In this document: positions 1 through 10,097 of the stretch, in pieces
Layout of the letters: each line of letters opens with the position of its first letter
Numbering within the stretch: the stretch's first letter is position 1
DNA from: Micromonospora sp. ALFpr18c
GTDB taxonomy: Bacteria > Actinomycetota > Actinomycetes > Mycobacteriales > Micromonosporaceae
Direction of reading: 5' to 3'
NCBI RefSeq assembly: GCF_008868155.1
Contig: NZ_WBKR01000009.1
Span: 1 to 64,000 of the forward strand
DNA length: 64,000 bases
Program-made: the position numbers and the translations under genes
Notes under the pieces: model-generated
Seen by the model: the letters and a program-made list of their open reading frames with translations, nothing else
Told to the model about the DNA's origin: nothing
Databases searched by the model: none

Positions 1-464
1 GTTTTTTCGGCTATCAGTTCTTCGCCGTCTACCGCGCCTGTGGGGTGGAAGCCGAGGGACGTGTAGAGGGCTGCTGCCGGGGTGTTGTCGGGGTGGTACG
101 AGAGGCGGACCGGGGGGTTGGCGTCGCGGGCCGCCAGCCACGGGGCCAGCGTCTGCACCGTCGCGCGGCCGACGCCCTGGCCCTGCTCGGCGGCATCGAT
201 CAGCATGCCGCCGATCCAGTGCGAGCCGTCGTCGTCCACGCCCCACATGACGTGGCCGACGACGGTCTCGTCGGCGTACACGGCCAGCGAGGTCCACACC
301 TCGGATCGGCTGCTCAGCAGCAGATAGCGCGCGCCCAACGCGGCCACGAACCGGCGCTGGTCGTCGCGCGGGGCGACGTCGGCCACCGCCCGCCAGTTGT
401 CCTCGTCCACCGGCCGCAGCGTGACTCGCCGCCCGGCCCGGTCCAGGTGTCCCGCGTCGATCAT
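1..464 (-). CDS. GNAT family N-acetyltransferase (partial, 3' end outside window)
   Basis: The minus-strand frame opens with ATG at 464 and is still open at base 1, so the C-terminus is missing. The translation begins MIDAGHLDRAGRRV and has the GNAT layout: a beta-strand that ends in VVGHVMW, a substrate-site strand, then an acetyl-CoA loop reading EQGQGVGRATV, and the terminal segment DNTPAAALYTSLGFHPTG that marks the last helix and strand of the fold. GNAT proteins transfer acetyl from acetyl-CoA to an amine. The pattern resembles PaiA/BltD-type small-molecule (polyamine) acetyltransferases, but the substrate cannot be read from sequence. It lies 108 bases downstream of dapB on the same strand and may be transcribed from that operon. 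Confidence 0.8.
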   Translation of the reverse strand, partial: MIDAGHLDRAGRRVTLRPVDEDNWRAVADVAPRDDQRRFVAALGARYLLLSSRSEVWTSLAVYADETVVGHVMWGVDDDGSHWIGGMLIDAAEQGQGVGRATVQTLAPWLAARDANPPVRLSYHPDNTPAAALYTSLGFHPTGAVDGEELIAEK

Positions 465-572
465 CCGGCGGATGCTACCCGGCTCGTGCCCGCCGATCCT
501 GGACAGTTTCCGTTCGCCGGGCGGCGACGGAGGCGCAACGTGCAGCGGTGCAGCGGCGGTGGAGCGGCCCGG

Positions 573-1421
<849 letters not shown>

Positions 1422-2819
1422 TCAGACCGCGAAGTCTCCCTCGCCGAACGGGCCGACCACGGCCAGCGACATCGGCCGGCTGAGCAACTCGGCGGCGAGG
1501 ACGTTCACGTCCTCCACGGTGACCTCGTCGACCCGGCGGAGCAGTTCGTCCACCGGCATCAGATCGCCGTAGAGCAGCTCACCCTTGGCGAGTCGGCTCA
1601 TCCGGGAACCGGTGTCCTCCAGGCCGAGCACGAACGAGCCCTTGCTCATGCCCTTGCCCCGGGCCACCTCGGCCTCGGTCAGCCCGTCGGCGGCCACCCG
1701 GGCCAGCTCGGCGCGGGTCAACGCGAGGACCTCGTCCACCTTGCCCGGCGCGCAGCCGGCGTAGACGGCGAACAGGCCGCTGTCGGCGTACTGGCTGGCG
1801 TACGAGTAGACCGAGTACGCGAGGCCGCGCTGCTCGCGGATCTCCTGGAACAGGCGGCTGGACATGCCGCCGCCGAGCACGTTGTTGAGCACCCCGAGGG
1901 CGAAGCGCCGGTCGTCGAGGCGGTCGATGCCGGGGCAGCCGAGGAGGACGTGCGCCTGCTCGGTCTCCTTCGGCTCGACCAGGGTGGTCGCCGCCTTGGT
2001 GCGTACCGCCGGGGTGGCCGCGCGGTGCGGCGCCGGGCTGGCCGGGTCGCTGTCCAGGCCGGTGCCCCGCACGGCCTGGCGGACCAGCTTGACCACCGCG
2101 GCGTGATCCAGGTTGCCGGCGGCGGCGATGACGATCTGCGGCGCGGTGTAGCGGTCCCGGTAGAAGCTCTGGATCTGCCGGCGGGTCATCGGCGTGACGG
2201 TCTCCTCGGTGCCGGAGATCAGCCGACCCAGCGGGTGGTCGCCGTAGACGGCGCGGGCGAAGAGGTCGTGGACCTCGTCACCGGGCTCGTCGTCGTGCAT
2301 GGCGATCTCCTCCAGGATCACGCCACGCTCGGTCTCCACGTCGGCCGGCTCCAGCAGCGAGTCGGCGACCAGGTCGCACATCACGTCGATCGCCAGCGGC
2401 AGGTCCTCGTCCAGCACCCGGGCGTAGTAGCAGGTGTATTCCTTCGTGGTGAAGGCGTTCGTCTCGCCGCCCACCGCCTCGATCTGCGAGGAGATCTCCA
2501 ACGCGGTGCGCTTGTTGGTGCCCTTGAAGAGCAGGTGCTCCAGGAAGTGCGCGGCCCCGGCCTGCGGGCCGGTCTCGTCCCGGGAGCCGACGGCCACCCA
2601 GATGCCGAAGGACACGCTGCGCATCGCCGGGATCGCCTCGGTGAGCACGCGCAGACCGCTGGGCAGCACGGTACGACGTACCGTGCCGCCCAGCGGATCG
2701 TCGCTGAGCGTCCGGGTCACCGCGCGGGCGGTGCCGCCGGAGCGCACCGCCCCGGTGTCCCGAGACGGGGCCACCCCCCGTCGATCCGGTGGAAACGGCG
2801 CACTGAAGGCCCGACTCAC
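1422..2819 (-). CDS. M16 family zinc metallopeptidase
   Basis: This is a pitrilysin/insulinase-type (M16B) peptidase, the protein that actinobacteria conserve next to pnp (PepR). The inverted zinc motif HxxEH appears as HFLEHLLFKGT about 90 residues in. The downstream metal-ligand Glu lies in VETERGVILEEIAMHDDEP. The C-terminal half has the R/Y substrate-binding region (EIREQRGLAYSVYSY) typical of M16. At 465 residues it is the usual single-chain length. Its first 45 residues are less conserved in style, so the true start could be slightly internal, but the GTG at 2819 has a GGGAG ribosome site seven bases upstream. It starts 47 bases after pnp and is likely cotranscribed. Confidence 0.9.
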   Translation of the reverse strand: MSRAFSAPFPPDRRGVAPSRDTGAVRSGGTARAVTRTLSDDPLGGTVRRTVLPSGLRVLTEAIPAMRSVSFGIWVAVGSRDETGPQAGAAHFLEHLLFKGTNKRTALEISSQIEAVGGETNAFTTKEYTCYYARVLDEDLPLAIDVMCDLVADSLLEPADVETERGVILEEIAMHDDEPGDEVHDLFARAVYGDHPLGRLISGTEETVTPMTRRQIQSFYRDRYTAPQIVIAAAGNLDHAAVVKLVRQAVRGTGLDSDPASPAPHRAATPAVRTKAATTLVEPKETEQAHVLLGCPGIDRLDDRRFALGVLNNVLGGGMSSRLFQEIREQRGLAYSVYSYASQYADSGLFAVYAGCAPGKVDEVLALTRAELARVAADGLTEAEVARGKGMSKGSFVLGLEDTGSRMSRLAKGELLYGDLMPVDELLRRVDEVTVEDVNVLAAELLSRPMSLAVVGPFGEGDFAV

Positions 2820-2866
2820 GTGGTGCTCCCGGTTCGACGAGGGGTGGGTGATGCGAGGTACGACGG

Positions 2867-5251
2867 TCAGCTGTGCCGGGTCCGGCGGCGCGGACGCTCG
2901 CCGCCCTCGCCACCCTCGCCGCCGCCACCCTCGCCACGGTTGTCGCCGCGCTCCGGGCCACGCCCACCACGGTCGCCGCCACGGTCGCCGCGGTCCCGCG
3001 GACCGCGGTCGCCCCGGTCCCGACCGGCCGGCCGGTCGCCACCGGCGGCCTCGCCAGCGGCCGGCGCCTCGGCGCCCTCCGGACGAACCTTGTCCAGGTA
3101 GATCTTGCCGCGGGCATCGATGTCGGCGATCTCGACCTCGACCCGGTCACCGACGTTGAGGAAGTCCTCCACGCGCTCGACCCGCTTGCCGTCGCCCACC
3201 TTGGAGATGTGCAGCAGGCCGTCGCGGCCCGGCAGCAGCGAGATGAACGCACCGAACGCGGCGGTCTTGACCACCGTGCCGAGGAACCGCTCGCCCTGCT
3301 TGGGCAGGGTCGGGTTGGCGATGCCGTTGATCCGGTCGACGGCCGCCTGGGCCGACGGGCCGTTGGTGGCGCCGACGTAGATCGTGCCGTCGTCCTCGAT
3401 GGAGATCTCGGCGCCGGTCTCGTCCTGGATCGCGTTGATGGTCTGGCCCTTCGGGCCGATCACCATGCCGATCTTGTCGACCGGGATCTTGACGGTGGTG
3501 ACCCGCGGCGCGTAGTCGGACATCTCGGCCGGAGCCTCGATCGCCGCCCGCATGACCCCGAGGATGATCTGCCGGGCCTCGTTCGCCTGCTGCAGCGCGG
3601 CGGCCAGCACGTCCGACGGGATGCCGTTGAGCTTGGTGTCGAGCTGCAGCGCGGTGACGAAGTCCGGCGTACCGGCGACCTTGAAGTCCATGTCACCGAA
3701 CGCGTCCTCGGCACCGAGGATGTCGGTCAGCGTCACGTACTGGGTCTTGCCGTCCACCTCGTCGGAGATGAGGCCCATCGCGATGCCGGCGACCGGAGCC
3801 TTCAGCGGGACACCCGCGGAGAGCAGGCCCAGCGTCGACGCGCAGACCGAACCCATCGAGGTGGAGCCGTTGGAGCCGAGCGCCTCCGACACCTGCCGGA
3901 TGGCGTACGGGAACTCCTCGCGCGACGGCAGCACCGGGATCAGCGCACGCTCGGCGAGAGCGCCGTGGCCGATCTCGCGCCGCTTCGGCGAGCCGACCCG
4001 GCCGGTCTCACCGGTCGAGTACGGCGGGAAGTTGTAGTTGTGCATGTAGCGCTTGCGGTTCTCCGGGGACAGCGTGTCCACCATCTGCTCCATGCGGAGC
4101 ATGTTCAGCGTGGTGACGCCCAGGATCTGGGTCTCGCCCCGCTCGAACAGCGCCGAACCGTGCACCCGGGGCAGCACGCCGACCTCGGCGGTCAGCGACC
4201 GGATGTCACGCGGGCCGCGGCCGTCCATGCGGACCTGCTCGCGCAGCACGCGGTTGCGCACCTCGGACTTGGTCAGCGACCGGAAGGCAGCGCTGAGCTC
4301 CTTCTCCCGGCCCTCGAACCGAGCGCCCAACTCCTCGGCGACCCGGGCCTTGACCCGGTCCAGGGCCTCCTCGCGGTCGGCCTTGCCGGCGATGGTGATC
4401 GCCTCGGCCACCTCGGTGCGGGCCACCTCGGAGACGGCCTCGTACACGTCGTCCTGGTAGTCCAGGAAGACCGGGAACTCGGCGACCGGCTTGGCGGCCA
4501 CCTCGGCCAGTTCGGCCTGCGCCCGGCACAGCTCGCGGATGGCCGGCTTGGCGGCCTCCAGGCCGCTGGCGACGATCTCCTCGGTCGGGGCGGTGGCGCC
4601 GGCCGAGATGAGGGCGACGGCGTTCGGGGTGGCCTCGGCCTCGACCATCATGATCGCGACGTCGCCGTCGTCGAGCGTGCGGCCGGCCACGACCATGTCG
4701 AAGGTGGCCCGAGCCAGCTCCTCCAGGGTCGGGAAGGCGACCCACTGGCCGTCGATGTGCGCGACCCGGGTCGCGCCGATCGGGCCGGAGAACGGCAGGC
4801 CGGACAGCTTGGTCGACATCGACGCGGCGTTGATCGCCACGACGTCGTACGGGTGCTGCGGGTCGAGCGCGAGGATGGTCTCGACGACCTGGACCTCGTT
4901 ACGCAGGCCCTTCACGAAGGACGGGCGCAGCGGCCGGTCGATCAGCCGGCAGGTGAGGATCGCGTCCTCGCTGGGCCGACCCTCGCGGCGGAAGAACGAG
5001 CCGGGGATGCGGCCCGCGGCGTACATCCGCTCCTCGACGTCGACGGTCAGCGGGAAGAAGTCGAACTGCTCCTTCGGCTGCTTGCCGGCGGTGGTGGCGG
5101 AGAGAACGACCGTCTCGCCCAACTGGGCGATGACGGAACCGGCGGCCTGGCGGGCCAGCCGACCGGTGGAGAAGGTGATCTCACGGGTGCCGAAGGACCC
5201 GTTGTCGATCACAGCGGTGCGGGATTCGGTGCCGAGTTTGGTCTCGGTCAT
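2867..5251 (-). CDS. pnp: Polyribonucleotide nucleotidyltransferase (PNPase/GpsI)
   Basis: PNPase degrades RNA 3'-to-5' by phosphorolysis and in actinobacteria can also add 3' tails. Two RNase PH cores are visible. The second has the [22 protein letters not shown] and [13 protein letters not shown] stretches that hold phosphate- and metal-binding residues. A KH domain ([12 protein letters not shown]) and an S1 domain ([20 protein letters not shown]) follow. The last roughly 70 residues are a disordered RGD/RGG-rich tail, as often seen in actinobacterial PNPase and RNase E. Length is 794 residues. An AAGGAG site sits 11 bases before the ATG. It follows rpsO, with a strong hairpin between them, matching the conserved rpsO-pnp arrangement. 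Confidence 0.97.
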   Translation of the reverse strand: MTETKLGTESRTAVIDNGSFGTREITFSTGRLARQAAGSVIAQLGETVVLSATTAGKQPKEQFDFFPLTVDVEERMYAAGRIPGSFFRREGRPSEDAILTCRLIDRPLRPSFVKGLRNEVQVVETILALDPQHPYDVVAINAASMSTKLSGLPFSGPIGATRVAHIDGQWVAFPTLEELARATFDMVVAGRTLDDGDVAIMMVEAEATPNAVALISAGATAPTEEIVASGLEAAKPAIRELCRAQAELAEVAAKPVAEFPVFLDYQDDVYEAVSEVARTEVAEAITIAGKADREEALDRVKARVAEELGARFEGREKELSAAFRSLTKSEVRNRVLREQVRMDGRGPRDIRSLTAEVGVLPRVHGSALFERGETQILGVTTLNMLRMEQMVDTLSPENRKRYMHNYNFPPYSTGETGRVGSPKRREIGHGALAERALIPVLPSREEFPYAIRQVSEALGSNGSTSMGSVCASTLGLLSAGVPLKAPVAGIAMGLISDEVDGKTQYVTLTDILGAEDAFGDMDFKVAGTPDFVTALQLDTKLNGIPSDVLAAALQQANEARQIILGVMRAAIEAPAEMSDYAPRVTTVKIPVDKIGMVIGPKGQTINAIQDETGAEISIEDDGTIYVGATNGPSAQAAVDRINGIANPTLPKQGERFLGTVVKTAAFGAFISLLPGRDGLLHISKVGDGKRVERVEDFLNVGDRVEVEIADIDARGKIYLDKVRPEGAEAPAAGEAAGGDRPAGRDRGDRGPRDRGDRGGDRGGRGPERGDNRGEGGGGEGGEGGERPRRRTRHS

Positions 5252-5440
5252 GTGCTGTCGTGCTCCTTCGCGTCGTGGGCCCGCGACGTCGGGGAGCTGC
5301 TCAGCCGGCCGGTCTTCGATCGAAGCGCCCGGGTGGCCGGCATGATGCCGGGTTCCCGGGGGCCACTACCGGAGACCGGTACGCTGACCGGCTCCCTCTC
5401 GGGTGGTCGCGCGGCCCGTGTTCTTCAGGTGGGACGCGGT

Positions 5441-5472
5441 ACGGGGGAGCGGCCGTTGCGCCACTCCCCCGT
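5441..5472 (-). terminator. Hairpin between rpsO and pnp
   Basis: Arms ACGGGGGAG (5441-5449) and CTCCCCCGT (5464-5472) pair perfectly across a 14-base loop, starting four bases after the rpsO stop codon. There is no clear U-run. It could be a partial terminator or the RNA processing/stability hairpin commonly found between rpsO and pnp. Confidence 0.6.
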
Positions 5473-5476
5473 CACG

Positions 5477-5746
5477 TCACCGGCGCAGACCGAGCCGCTC
5501 GATGAGCGACCGGTAGCGGGCAATGTCCTTCTTCTGGACGTAGTTGAGCAGCCGCCGGCGCCGGCCGACCAGCAGCAGCAGCCCACGGCGGCTGTGGTGG
5601 TCGTGCTTGTGCACCTTCAGGTGCTCGGTCAGCTCGGCGATCCGCTTGGTGAGGACCGCGACCTGGACCTCCGGCGAACCGGTGTCGCCCTCGGCGGTCG
5701 CGTACTCCGCACGGATGCTGGCCTTGGCTTCCTGGTCGAGCGCCAT
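5477..5746 (-). CDS. rpsO: 30S ribosomal protein S15
   Basis: This is a complete 89-residue S15, the primary 16S rRNA-binding protein of the small-subunit platform. Diagnostic features are the [11 protein letters not shown] segment, the [18 protein letters not shown] helix-loop that contacts 16S rRNA, and the terminal [12 protein letters not shown]. The ATG at 5746 is preceded by GGGAGAAC. It is upstream of pnp, and its product is known in other bacteria to regulate its own mRNA. The 198-base space before it has no other gene and should hold its promoter and leader. Confidence 0.97.
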   Translation of the reverse strand: MALDQEAKASIRAEYATAEGDTGSPEVQVAVLTKRIAELTEHLKVHKHDHHSRRGLLLLVGRRRRLLNYVQKKDIARYRSLIERLGLRR

Positions 5747-5944
5747 GTTCTCCCTGTTTCGATGGGTTGATCAAGTAGGTGTCCGCCGTCCCGATGGACC
5801 GGGAACGGACCGGTACCTCGCACCCGCGGCGTCGAGCAGGCACGCGAGGCCCCACGCCGGTCACCCGACGTCTCGGCAAGACTACCAGCACTCGCCGGTA
5901 ACACCCGGCGAAGGGCCTCGGCGGGGCCTGTCAGCCCCTGACGA

Positions 5945-6874
5945 TCAGGCCAGCACGCGCCTGGTGCGTTCGACGTCCTGATTCATCTGAGTGATCAACG
6001 GCTCGATCGAGTCGTACCGGATCTGACCGCGCAGGTGCGCCACGAAGTCCAGGGCCAGCCGCTCGCCGTACAGGTCGCCGGTGAAGTCGAGCGCGTACGC
6101 CTCCACCCGCCGCTCCCGGCCGGAGAAGGTCGGGTTGGTGCCCACCGACACGGCCGCCATCAGCGGCTCGTGCTGGCCGCGGCGGATCAACCGGGCCGCG
6201 TACACCCCGTCGGCGGGCACCGCCGCGTACCGGTGGCAGAGCAGGTTGGCGGTGGGGAAGCCCAGCTCCCGGCCGCGCTGGTCACCGCGGACCACCACGC
6301 CCTCCAACCGGTGCGGCCGACCCAGCGCGGACGCCGCGGCGCCCACGTCGCCCGCGTCGACGCAGGAGCGGATGTACGTGGAGGAGAAGACGGTGCCGTC
6401 CTCGGCGACCAGCGGGCCGCCCTCGACGCCGAAGCCGAAGGTCTGGCCCAGCCGCTCCAGCAGCGCCACGTCACCGGCGGCCCGGTGCCCGAAGCGGAAG
6501 TTGCCGCCGACCACCACCAGCGCCGCGTGCAGGTGCTCGACCAGGACGTCGTGCACGAACTGCTCGGCCGGCAGCCGGGAGAACTCCGGGGTGAACGGCA
6601 CCACGCACAGCACGTCCACACCGAGGGCCTCGATCAGCTCCGCCTTGCGGGCCTGCTCGGTGAGCACCGCCGGATGCGAGCCGGGGCGGACCACCTCGGC
6701 CGGGTGCGGGTCGAACGTGACCACCACCGACTGCACGCCCAGCTCCCGAGCGCGGGCCACGGCGTGGCCGATGGTCGACTGGTGCCCCTTGTGCACGCCG
6801 TCGAAGACGCCGATGGTGACGACCGAGCGTCCCCACCCTCCGGGCGCCGCGTCGTACCCCCGCCACCGCTGCAT
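5945..6874 (-). CDS. ribF: Bifunctional riboflavin kinase / FAD synthetase
   Basis: RibF phosphorylates riboflavin to FMN and adenylylates FMN to FAD. The N-terminal adenylyltransferase module shows VTIGVFDGVHKGHQ (nucleotide-binding HxGH-type site) and later SSTYIRSCV. The C-terminal kinase module has GRPHRLEGVVVRGDQRGRELGFPTANL, with the PTAN motif. The ATG at 6874 is chosen because a perfect GGGAGGAG site lies just upstream; an in-frame extension to 6916 lacks one. Length is 309 residues. It follows truB in the conserved truB-ribF-rpsO order. No FMN riboswitch precedes it. Confidence 0.95.
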   Translation of the reverse strand: MQRWRGYDAAPGGWGRSVVTIGVFDGVHKGHQSTIGHAVARARELGVQSVVVTFDPHPAEVVRPGSHPAVLTEQARKAELIEALGVDVLCVVPFTPEFSRLPAEQFVHDVLVEHLHAALVVVGGNFRFGHRAAGDVALLERLGQTFGFGVEGGPLVAEDGTVFSSTYIRSCVDAGDVGAAASALGRPHRLEGVVVRGDQRGRELGFPTANLLCHRYAAVPADGVYAARLIRRGQHEPLMAAVSVGTNPTFSGRERRVEAYALDFTGDLYGERLALDFVAHLRGQIRYDSIEPLITQMNQDVERTRRVLA

Positions 6875-6951
6875 GCCACTCCTCCCCTGCTGTCCCGCCG
6901 GCCGGCGGGTCGACACCGCCGGCCGCGGGCCGGCGGACCTGCGCCCCGGCG

Positions 6952-7836
6952 TCAGGCCGGGGCGAGCACGATCTCGGCGCGGGCCCGCCCGTCCCGCTCG
7001 CTGACGATAGCGATCAGGCCGCCCGCCGGTCCGAAGACGGCGTACGGCCCGATGCGGCCGGTCGGGTCCAGTGGGCCGCCGTGGGCGAGCACCCGCGCCT
7101 CGTCGGGCGTGGCGTCGCGGCGCGGGAAGAACCGGTCGGCCGCCGCGTCCAACGGCAGGTTCACCACGGCCGGGGCGCGCTGCTCCAACTCGTCGAGGGT
7201 GGCCGCCTCGGCGAGGGTGAAACCGCCGACCGCGGTCCGGCGCAACGCGGTCAGGTGGCCGCCGACGCCGAGCGCCAGGCCCGCGTCCCGGGCGATGGCC
7301 CTGATGTACGTGCCGGAGGAGCAGGTCACGTCCACGTCGACGTCCACCACGTCCGGCTCGTCGCGGCGGATGGCCAGCACCTCCAGCCGGGAGATGGTGA
7401 CCCGTCGCGCCGGCAGCTCGACGCTCTCCCCGTCGCGGACCCGCTTGTACGCCCGCTGCCCGTCGATCTTGATGGCGCTGACGGCGCTGGGCACCTGGTC
7501 GACCTCCCCGGCCAACGCGGCCAGCGCCGACCGGATCGCGTCGTCGGTCACGAGACCGGCCGGGGTGGTGGCGATCACGTCACCCTCGGCGTCGTCGGTG
7601 ACGGTGGCCTGGCCGAGCCGGATCGTGCCGGTGTAGCTCTTGCCCGCGCCGATCACGTAGGTCAGCAGCCGGGTAGCCCGCCCCACGCCGATCACCAGCA
7701 CCCCGGTGGCCATCGGGTCGAGGGTGCCGCCGTGCCCGACCCGGCGGGTCTTCGCCAGCCGGCGGATCCGCGCCACCACGTCGTGCGACGTCATGCCGCC
7801 GGGCTTGTCGACCACGATCAGACCATCGGTGCTCAC
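6952..7836 (-). CDS. truB: tRNA pseudouridine(55) synthase
   Basis: TruB makes pseudouridine 55 in the T-loop of tRNAs. The N-terminus reads DGLIVVDKPGGMTSHD, followed by the catalytic block VGHGGTLDPMATGVL, whose Asp is the nucleophile. Further conserved pieces are Y(T)GTIRLGQ, SAIKIDGQRAYKRVRDGE and SGTYIRAIARD. The GTG at 7836 gives 294 residues; a TTG three codons upstream is possible. It starts about 30 bases after the MATE gene stop and precedes ribF. Confidence 0.95.
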   Translation of the reverse strand: MSTDGLIVVDKPGGMTSHDVVARIRRLAKTRRVGHGGTLDPMATGVLVIGVGRATRLLTYVIGAGKSYTGTIRLGQATVTDDAEGDVIATTPAGLVTDDAIRSALAALAGEVDQVPSAVSAIKIDGQRAYKRVRDGESVELPARRVTISRLEVLAIRRDEPDVVDVDVDVTCSSGTYIRAIARDAGLALGVGGHLTALRRTAVGGFTLAEAATLDELEQRAPAVVNLPLDAAADRFFPRRDATPDEARVLAHGGPLDPTGRIGPYAVFGPAGGLIAIVSERDGRARAEIVLAPA

Positions 7837-7867
7837 GTCGCCCAAGCCTGCCAGATGCGAGCGCCGG

Positions 7868-9190
7868 TCAGCGGACGGCCCCGACCACCGCCCAGCGCCC
7901 GGTGCGCAGGCGCAGCAGCAGGGCGACCAGCCGGATCACCACGAACAGGGTGAGCCCGGCCCAGATGCCGCCCAGCCCGAGATCGAGCACGTACGCCAGC
8001 CAGATGGCCGGCAGGAAGCCGCCGAGGGCCGCCACGATGGTGAGGTTGCGCAGGTAGCGCACGTCGCCGGCGCCGATCAGCACGCCGTCGAGGGCGAACA
8101 CCACCCCGGCCAGGGGTTGCATGGCGACGAACCACGGCCAGGCCACCATGGCCTGTTCGCGTACCTGCTCATCGGAGCTGAACCACGACGGCACGCCGCC
8201 GGCGCCGGCGGCGATGAGCAGCGCGAAGCCGATACCGCAGACGCCGCCGAGCAGGCCGATCCGCCGGGCCAGCGCCCGGGCGTCCGCCGCGTCGCCGGCC
8301 CCGAGCGCGGCGCCGACCAGGGACTGCGCGGCGATGGCGAGGGCGTCGAGCACCAGTGCGGTGAAGAACCAGAGTTGCAGGGCGATCTGGTGGGCGCCGA
8401 CGGCGGCGGCGCCGAAGCGGGCGGCGACGGCGGTCGCGGAGAGGAAGCTGGCCTGGAACGCCAGGCCCCGGATCAGCAGGTCCCGGCTGAGCACCAGTTG
8501 CTGGCGGATCACCCGGGGTTGGGGCCGCAGCGACACCCGTTCGGCGACCAGCGCGGCGGCGAAGAGCCCACCGGCGATCGTCTGGGCGACCACGTTGGCG
8601 ACCGCGGAACCGACCAGGCCGAGCCCGGCGGGGTAGACCAGCAGGGGGCAGAGCAGCGCGGACAGCAGATTGGGCCCGAGCACGAAGAACAACGGGCGGC
8701 GGGTGTCCTGCACGCCGCGCAGCCAGCCGTTGCCGGCGGCGGCGAGCAGCAGGCCCGGGGCGCCGAGGGCCGCGATCCGCAGCCACTGCGCGGCGGCGTC
8801 GGCCACGTCGCCACCACCGCCGGCGAGGGTACGTGCCAACGTGCCGCCGCCGAACTGCATGCCGATCGCGATCAGCAGTCCGACACCGAACGCCAACCAG
8901 GACGACTGGACGCCCTCGGCGACGGCGGCCGCCCGGTCGCCGGCGCCGAAGCGACGGGCCGAACGGCCGGTGGTGCCGTACGCGACGACGGTGCCGACCC
9001 AGGCGGTGAGCGTCATCACCGTGCCGGCGACGGCGAGCGCGGCGAGCGGCACCCGGCCGAGGTGACCGACCACGGCCGTGTCGACGAGGACGTACAGCGG
9101 CTCGGCGGCGAGCACCACGAGGGCCGGCAGGGCGAGACCGGCGATCCGGCGCGGCGAAGCCGATCGGGTGGCGGTGGTGGCGTGGCTCAT
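7868..9190 (-). CDS. MATE family efflux transporter (DinF type)
   Basis: This is an integral membrane exporter of the MATE superfamily, a cation-driven drug/metabolite antiporter. After the ATG at 9190 the protein (440 residues) shows repeated hydrophobic segments consistent with 12 helices. The first-bundle motif region IAGLALPALVVLAAEPLYVLVDTAVVGHLG is classic for DinF-like MATE proteins. The second half repeats the pattern at GLAFQASFLSATAVAARFGAA. Upstream GTG alternatives at 9196-9214 only add a non-conserved leader. DinF-like MATE genes often sit beside truB in actinobacteria; the transported substrate is unknown. Confidence 0.88.
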   Translation of the reverse strand: MSHATTATRSASPRRIAGLALPALVVLAAEPLYVLVDTAVVGHLGRVPLAALAVAGTVMTLTAWVGTVVAYGTTGRSARRFGAGDRAAAVAEGVQSSWLAFGVGLLIAIGMQFGGGTLARTLAGGGGDVADAAAQWLRIAALGAPGLLLAAAGNGWLRGVQDTRRPLFFVLGPNLLSALLCPLLVYPAGLGLVGSAVANVVAQTIAGGLFAAALVAERVSLRPQPRVIRQQLVLSRDLLIRGLAFQASFLSATAVAARFGAAAVGAHQIALQLWFFTALVLDALAIAAQSLVGAALGAGDAADARALARRIGLLGGVCGIGFALLIAAGAGGVPSWFSSDEQVREQAMVAWPWFVAMQPLAGVVFALDGVLIGAGDVRYLRNLTIVAALGGFLPAIWLAYVLDLGLGGIWAGLTLFVVIRLVALLLRLRTGRWAVVGAVR

Positions 9191-9525
9191 CGCCGCCGAT
9201 CCTGGCACGACCACCGTAAGGATCGCAATCCCGCCGACTACTTACCCGGCGGCGGGCTCGACCAGCCTCGCCGTCGACCGACACCGCTGGCTGAGCGCTG
9301 TGGAGTTGATGTCGTGCACGAATCAGTCACCTGGAGCCGGGTCGACCCGGCTCCAACGGCCGACCGCCGCGATGTCGCAGACCATTGCGCCCGACAGGCG
9401 TGCCAGGGCGCGTCCGGCAAACTTCCGGCCGCGCCCATCCGAGGGCCGAGGCCGTCAGGGCCGCCGCACGGGAACCTGCTCCGCAGACGACCGGCGTCGG
9501 AGTCACCGTCGGACCGGGGCAGGAA
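9191..9525. other. Intergenic stretch between MATE gene and micro-ORF
   Basis: About 335 bases with no convincing gene on either strand. The only structure noticed is the perfect 22-base palindrome at 9333-9354. The promoter of the MATE-truB-ribF unit could lie here, but no strong -35/-10 pair was recognised. Confidence 0.5.
9333..9354. terminator. Perfect 22-base palindrome
   Basis: The sequence from GGAGCCGGGTC to GACCCGGCTCC reads the same on both strands with no loop. It lies downstream of the micro-ORF at 9526-9615 and upstream of the MATE gene, both on the minus strand. It can act as a terminator stem or as a dimeric-repressor operator; no U-run is present. Confidence 0.4.
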
Positions 9526-9615
9526 CTACTGGCGGGTGTCCATCGACGTCTGCAGCGCGCGGCGGGCCTGCTCGCGGGCGTCGTCGGTGGTCTCGGGCTT
9601 GGGCTTGTTCGGCAT
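9526..9615 (-). CDS. 29-residue micro-protein with strong ribosome binding site
   Basis: The minus strand encodes MPNKPKPETTDDAREQARRA and nine more residues ending DTRQ. The ATG at 9615 is preceded by GAAGGAG with a seven-base spacer, one of the best Shine-Dalgarno sites in the window. Codon choice is typical of the genome (third positions nearly all G or C). The product is charged, with a Lys/Pro-rich N-terminus and a likely amphipathic helix (residues 11-24), and has no membrane segment or signal. It lies between a membrane-protein pair and the MATE gene, on their strand, 270 bases after the former. I do not recognise a family; function unknown. Confidence 0.6.
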   Translation of the reverse strand: MPNKPKPETTDDAREQARRALQTSMDTRQ

Positions 9616-9884
9616 GGTGGCGCTCCTTCCAGGGTGTGAGCCACCGGCACGCGGCGGCCCTCACGGGCGGTCGTGCTGAGCGCCCCACGGCGGTCCGGGG
9701 TTACCGGAGCAGCCGACTGGGCAGCGTGAGCCCGGGTCGGTCCGACCCTGGAGGGAGGCGGCGCGAGGTGTGGCACCACAGCCCACGACCTGCGCCGCAA
9801 CGCGGCGCCGGCCATCTCCCAAGTTATCGTTCAGGTCCACATGCTGCTCACGGTTCCCGCCATTTGGACAGCCCGCATCCCGAC

Positions 9885-10097
9885 TCAGCGGGCCAGGAAG
9901 TGCCAGCCCAGCCACCACCAGAACCCGAACAGACCGATCCGGCCCACCGGCACCGGGCCGACCTCGTAGCGCATCACGTACGCGCAGACCTCGCCCAGGG
10001 TGGGGATGCGCGAACCCTCCCGCCGGGCCAGCCACTCGACCACCGCGAACAGGACCAGCGCGGTGAGGAAACCGCCGATCGCGAGCGCCCGCATCAT
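9885..10097 (-). CDS. Small membrane protein, DUF6186-like
   Basis: A 70-residue protein starting MMRALAIGGFLTALVLF: one N-terminal transmembrane helix, a central segment EGSRIPTLGEVCAYVMR, and a tryptophan-rich C-terminus ending FGFWWWLGWHFLAR. This resembles the small actinobacterial DUF6186 proteins (GSRIPT-GE then WWWLGWHF); the family name is from memory and function is unknown. Its ATG overlaps the stop of the upstream gene by four bases (ATGA), so the two are probably translationally coupled. Confidence 0.75.
   Translation of the reverse strand: MMRALAIGGFLTALVLFAVVEWLARREGSRIPTLGEVCAYVMRYEVGPVPVGRIGLFGFWWWLGWHFLAR

Noticed and set aside
2873-5770. Plus-strand open frame opposite pnp and rpsO
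   Set aside because: Fully antisense to two conserved genes, no recognisable motifs, low-complexity composition.
6875-6951. Possible FMN riboswitch upstream of ribF
   Set aside because: ribF is translated from within the truB operon, and the short interval shows no conserved riboswitch boxes.
9385-9639. 84-codon plus-strand frame overlapping the micro-ORF
   Set aside because: No ribosome site, low-complexity, antisense to the better-supported 29-residue frame.
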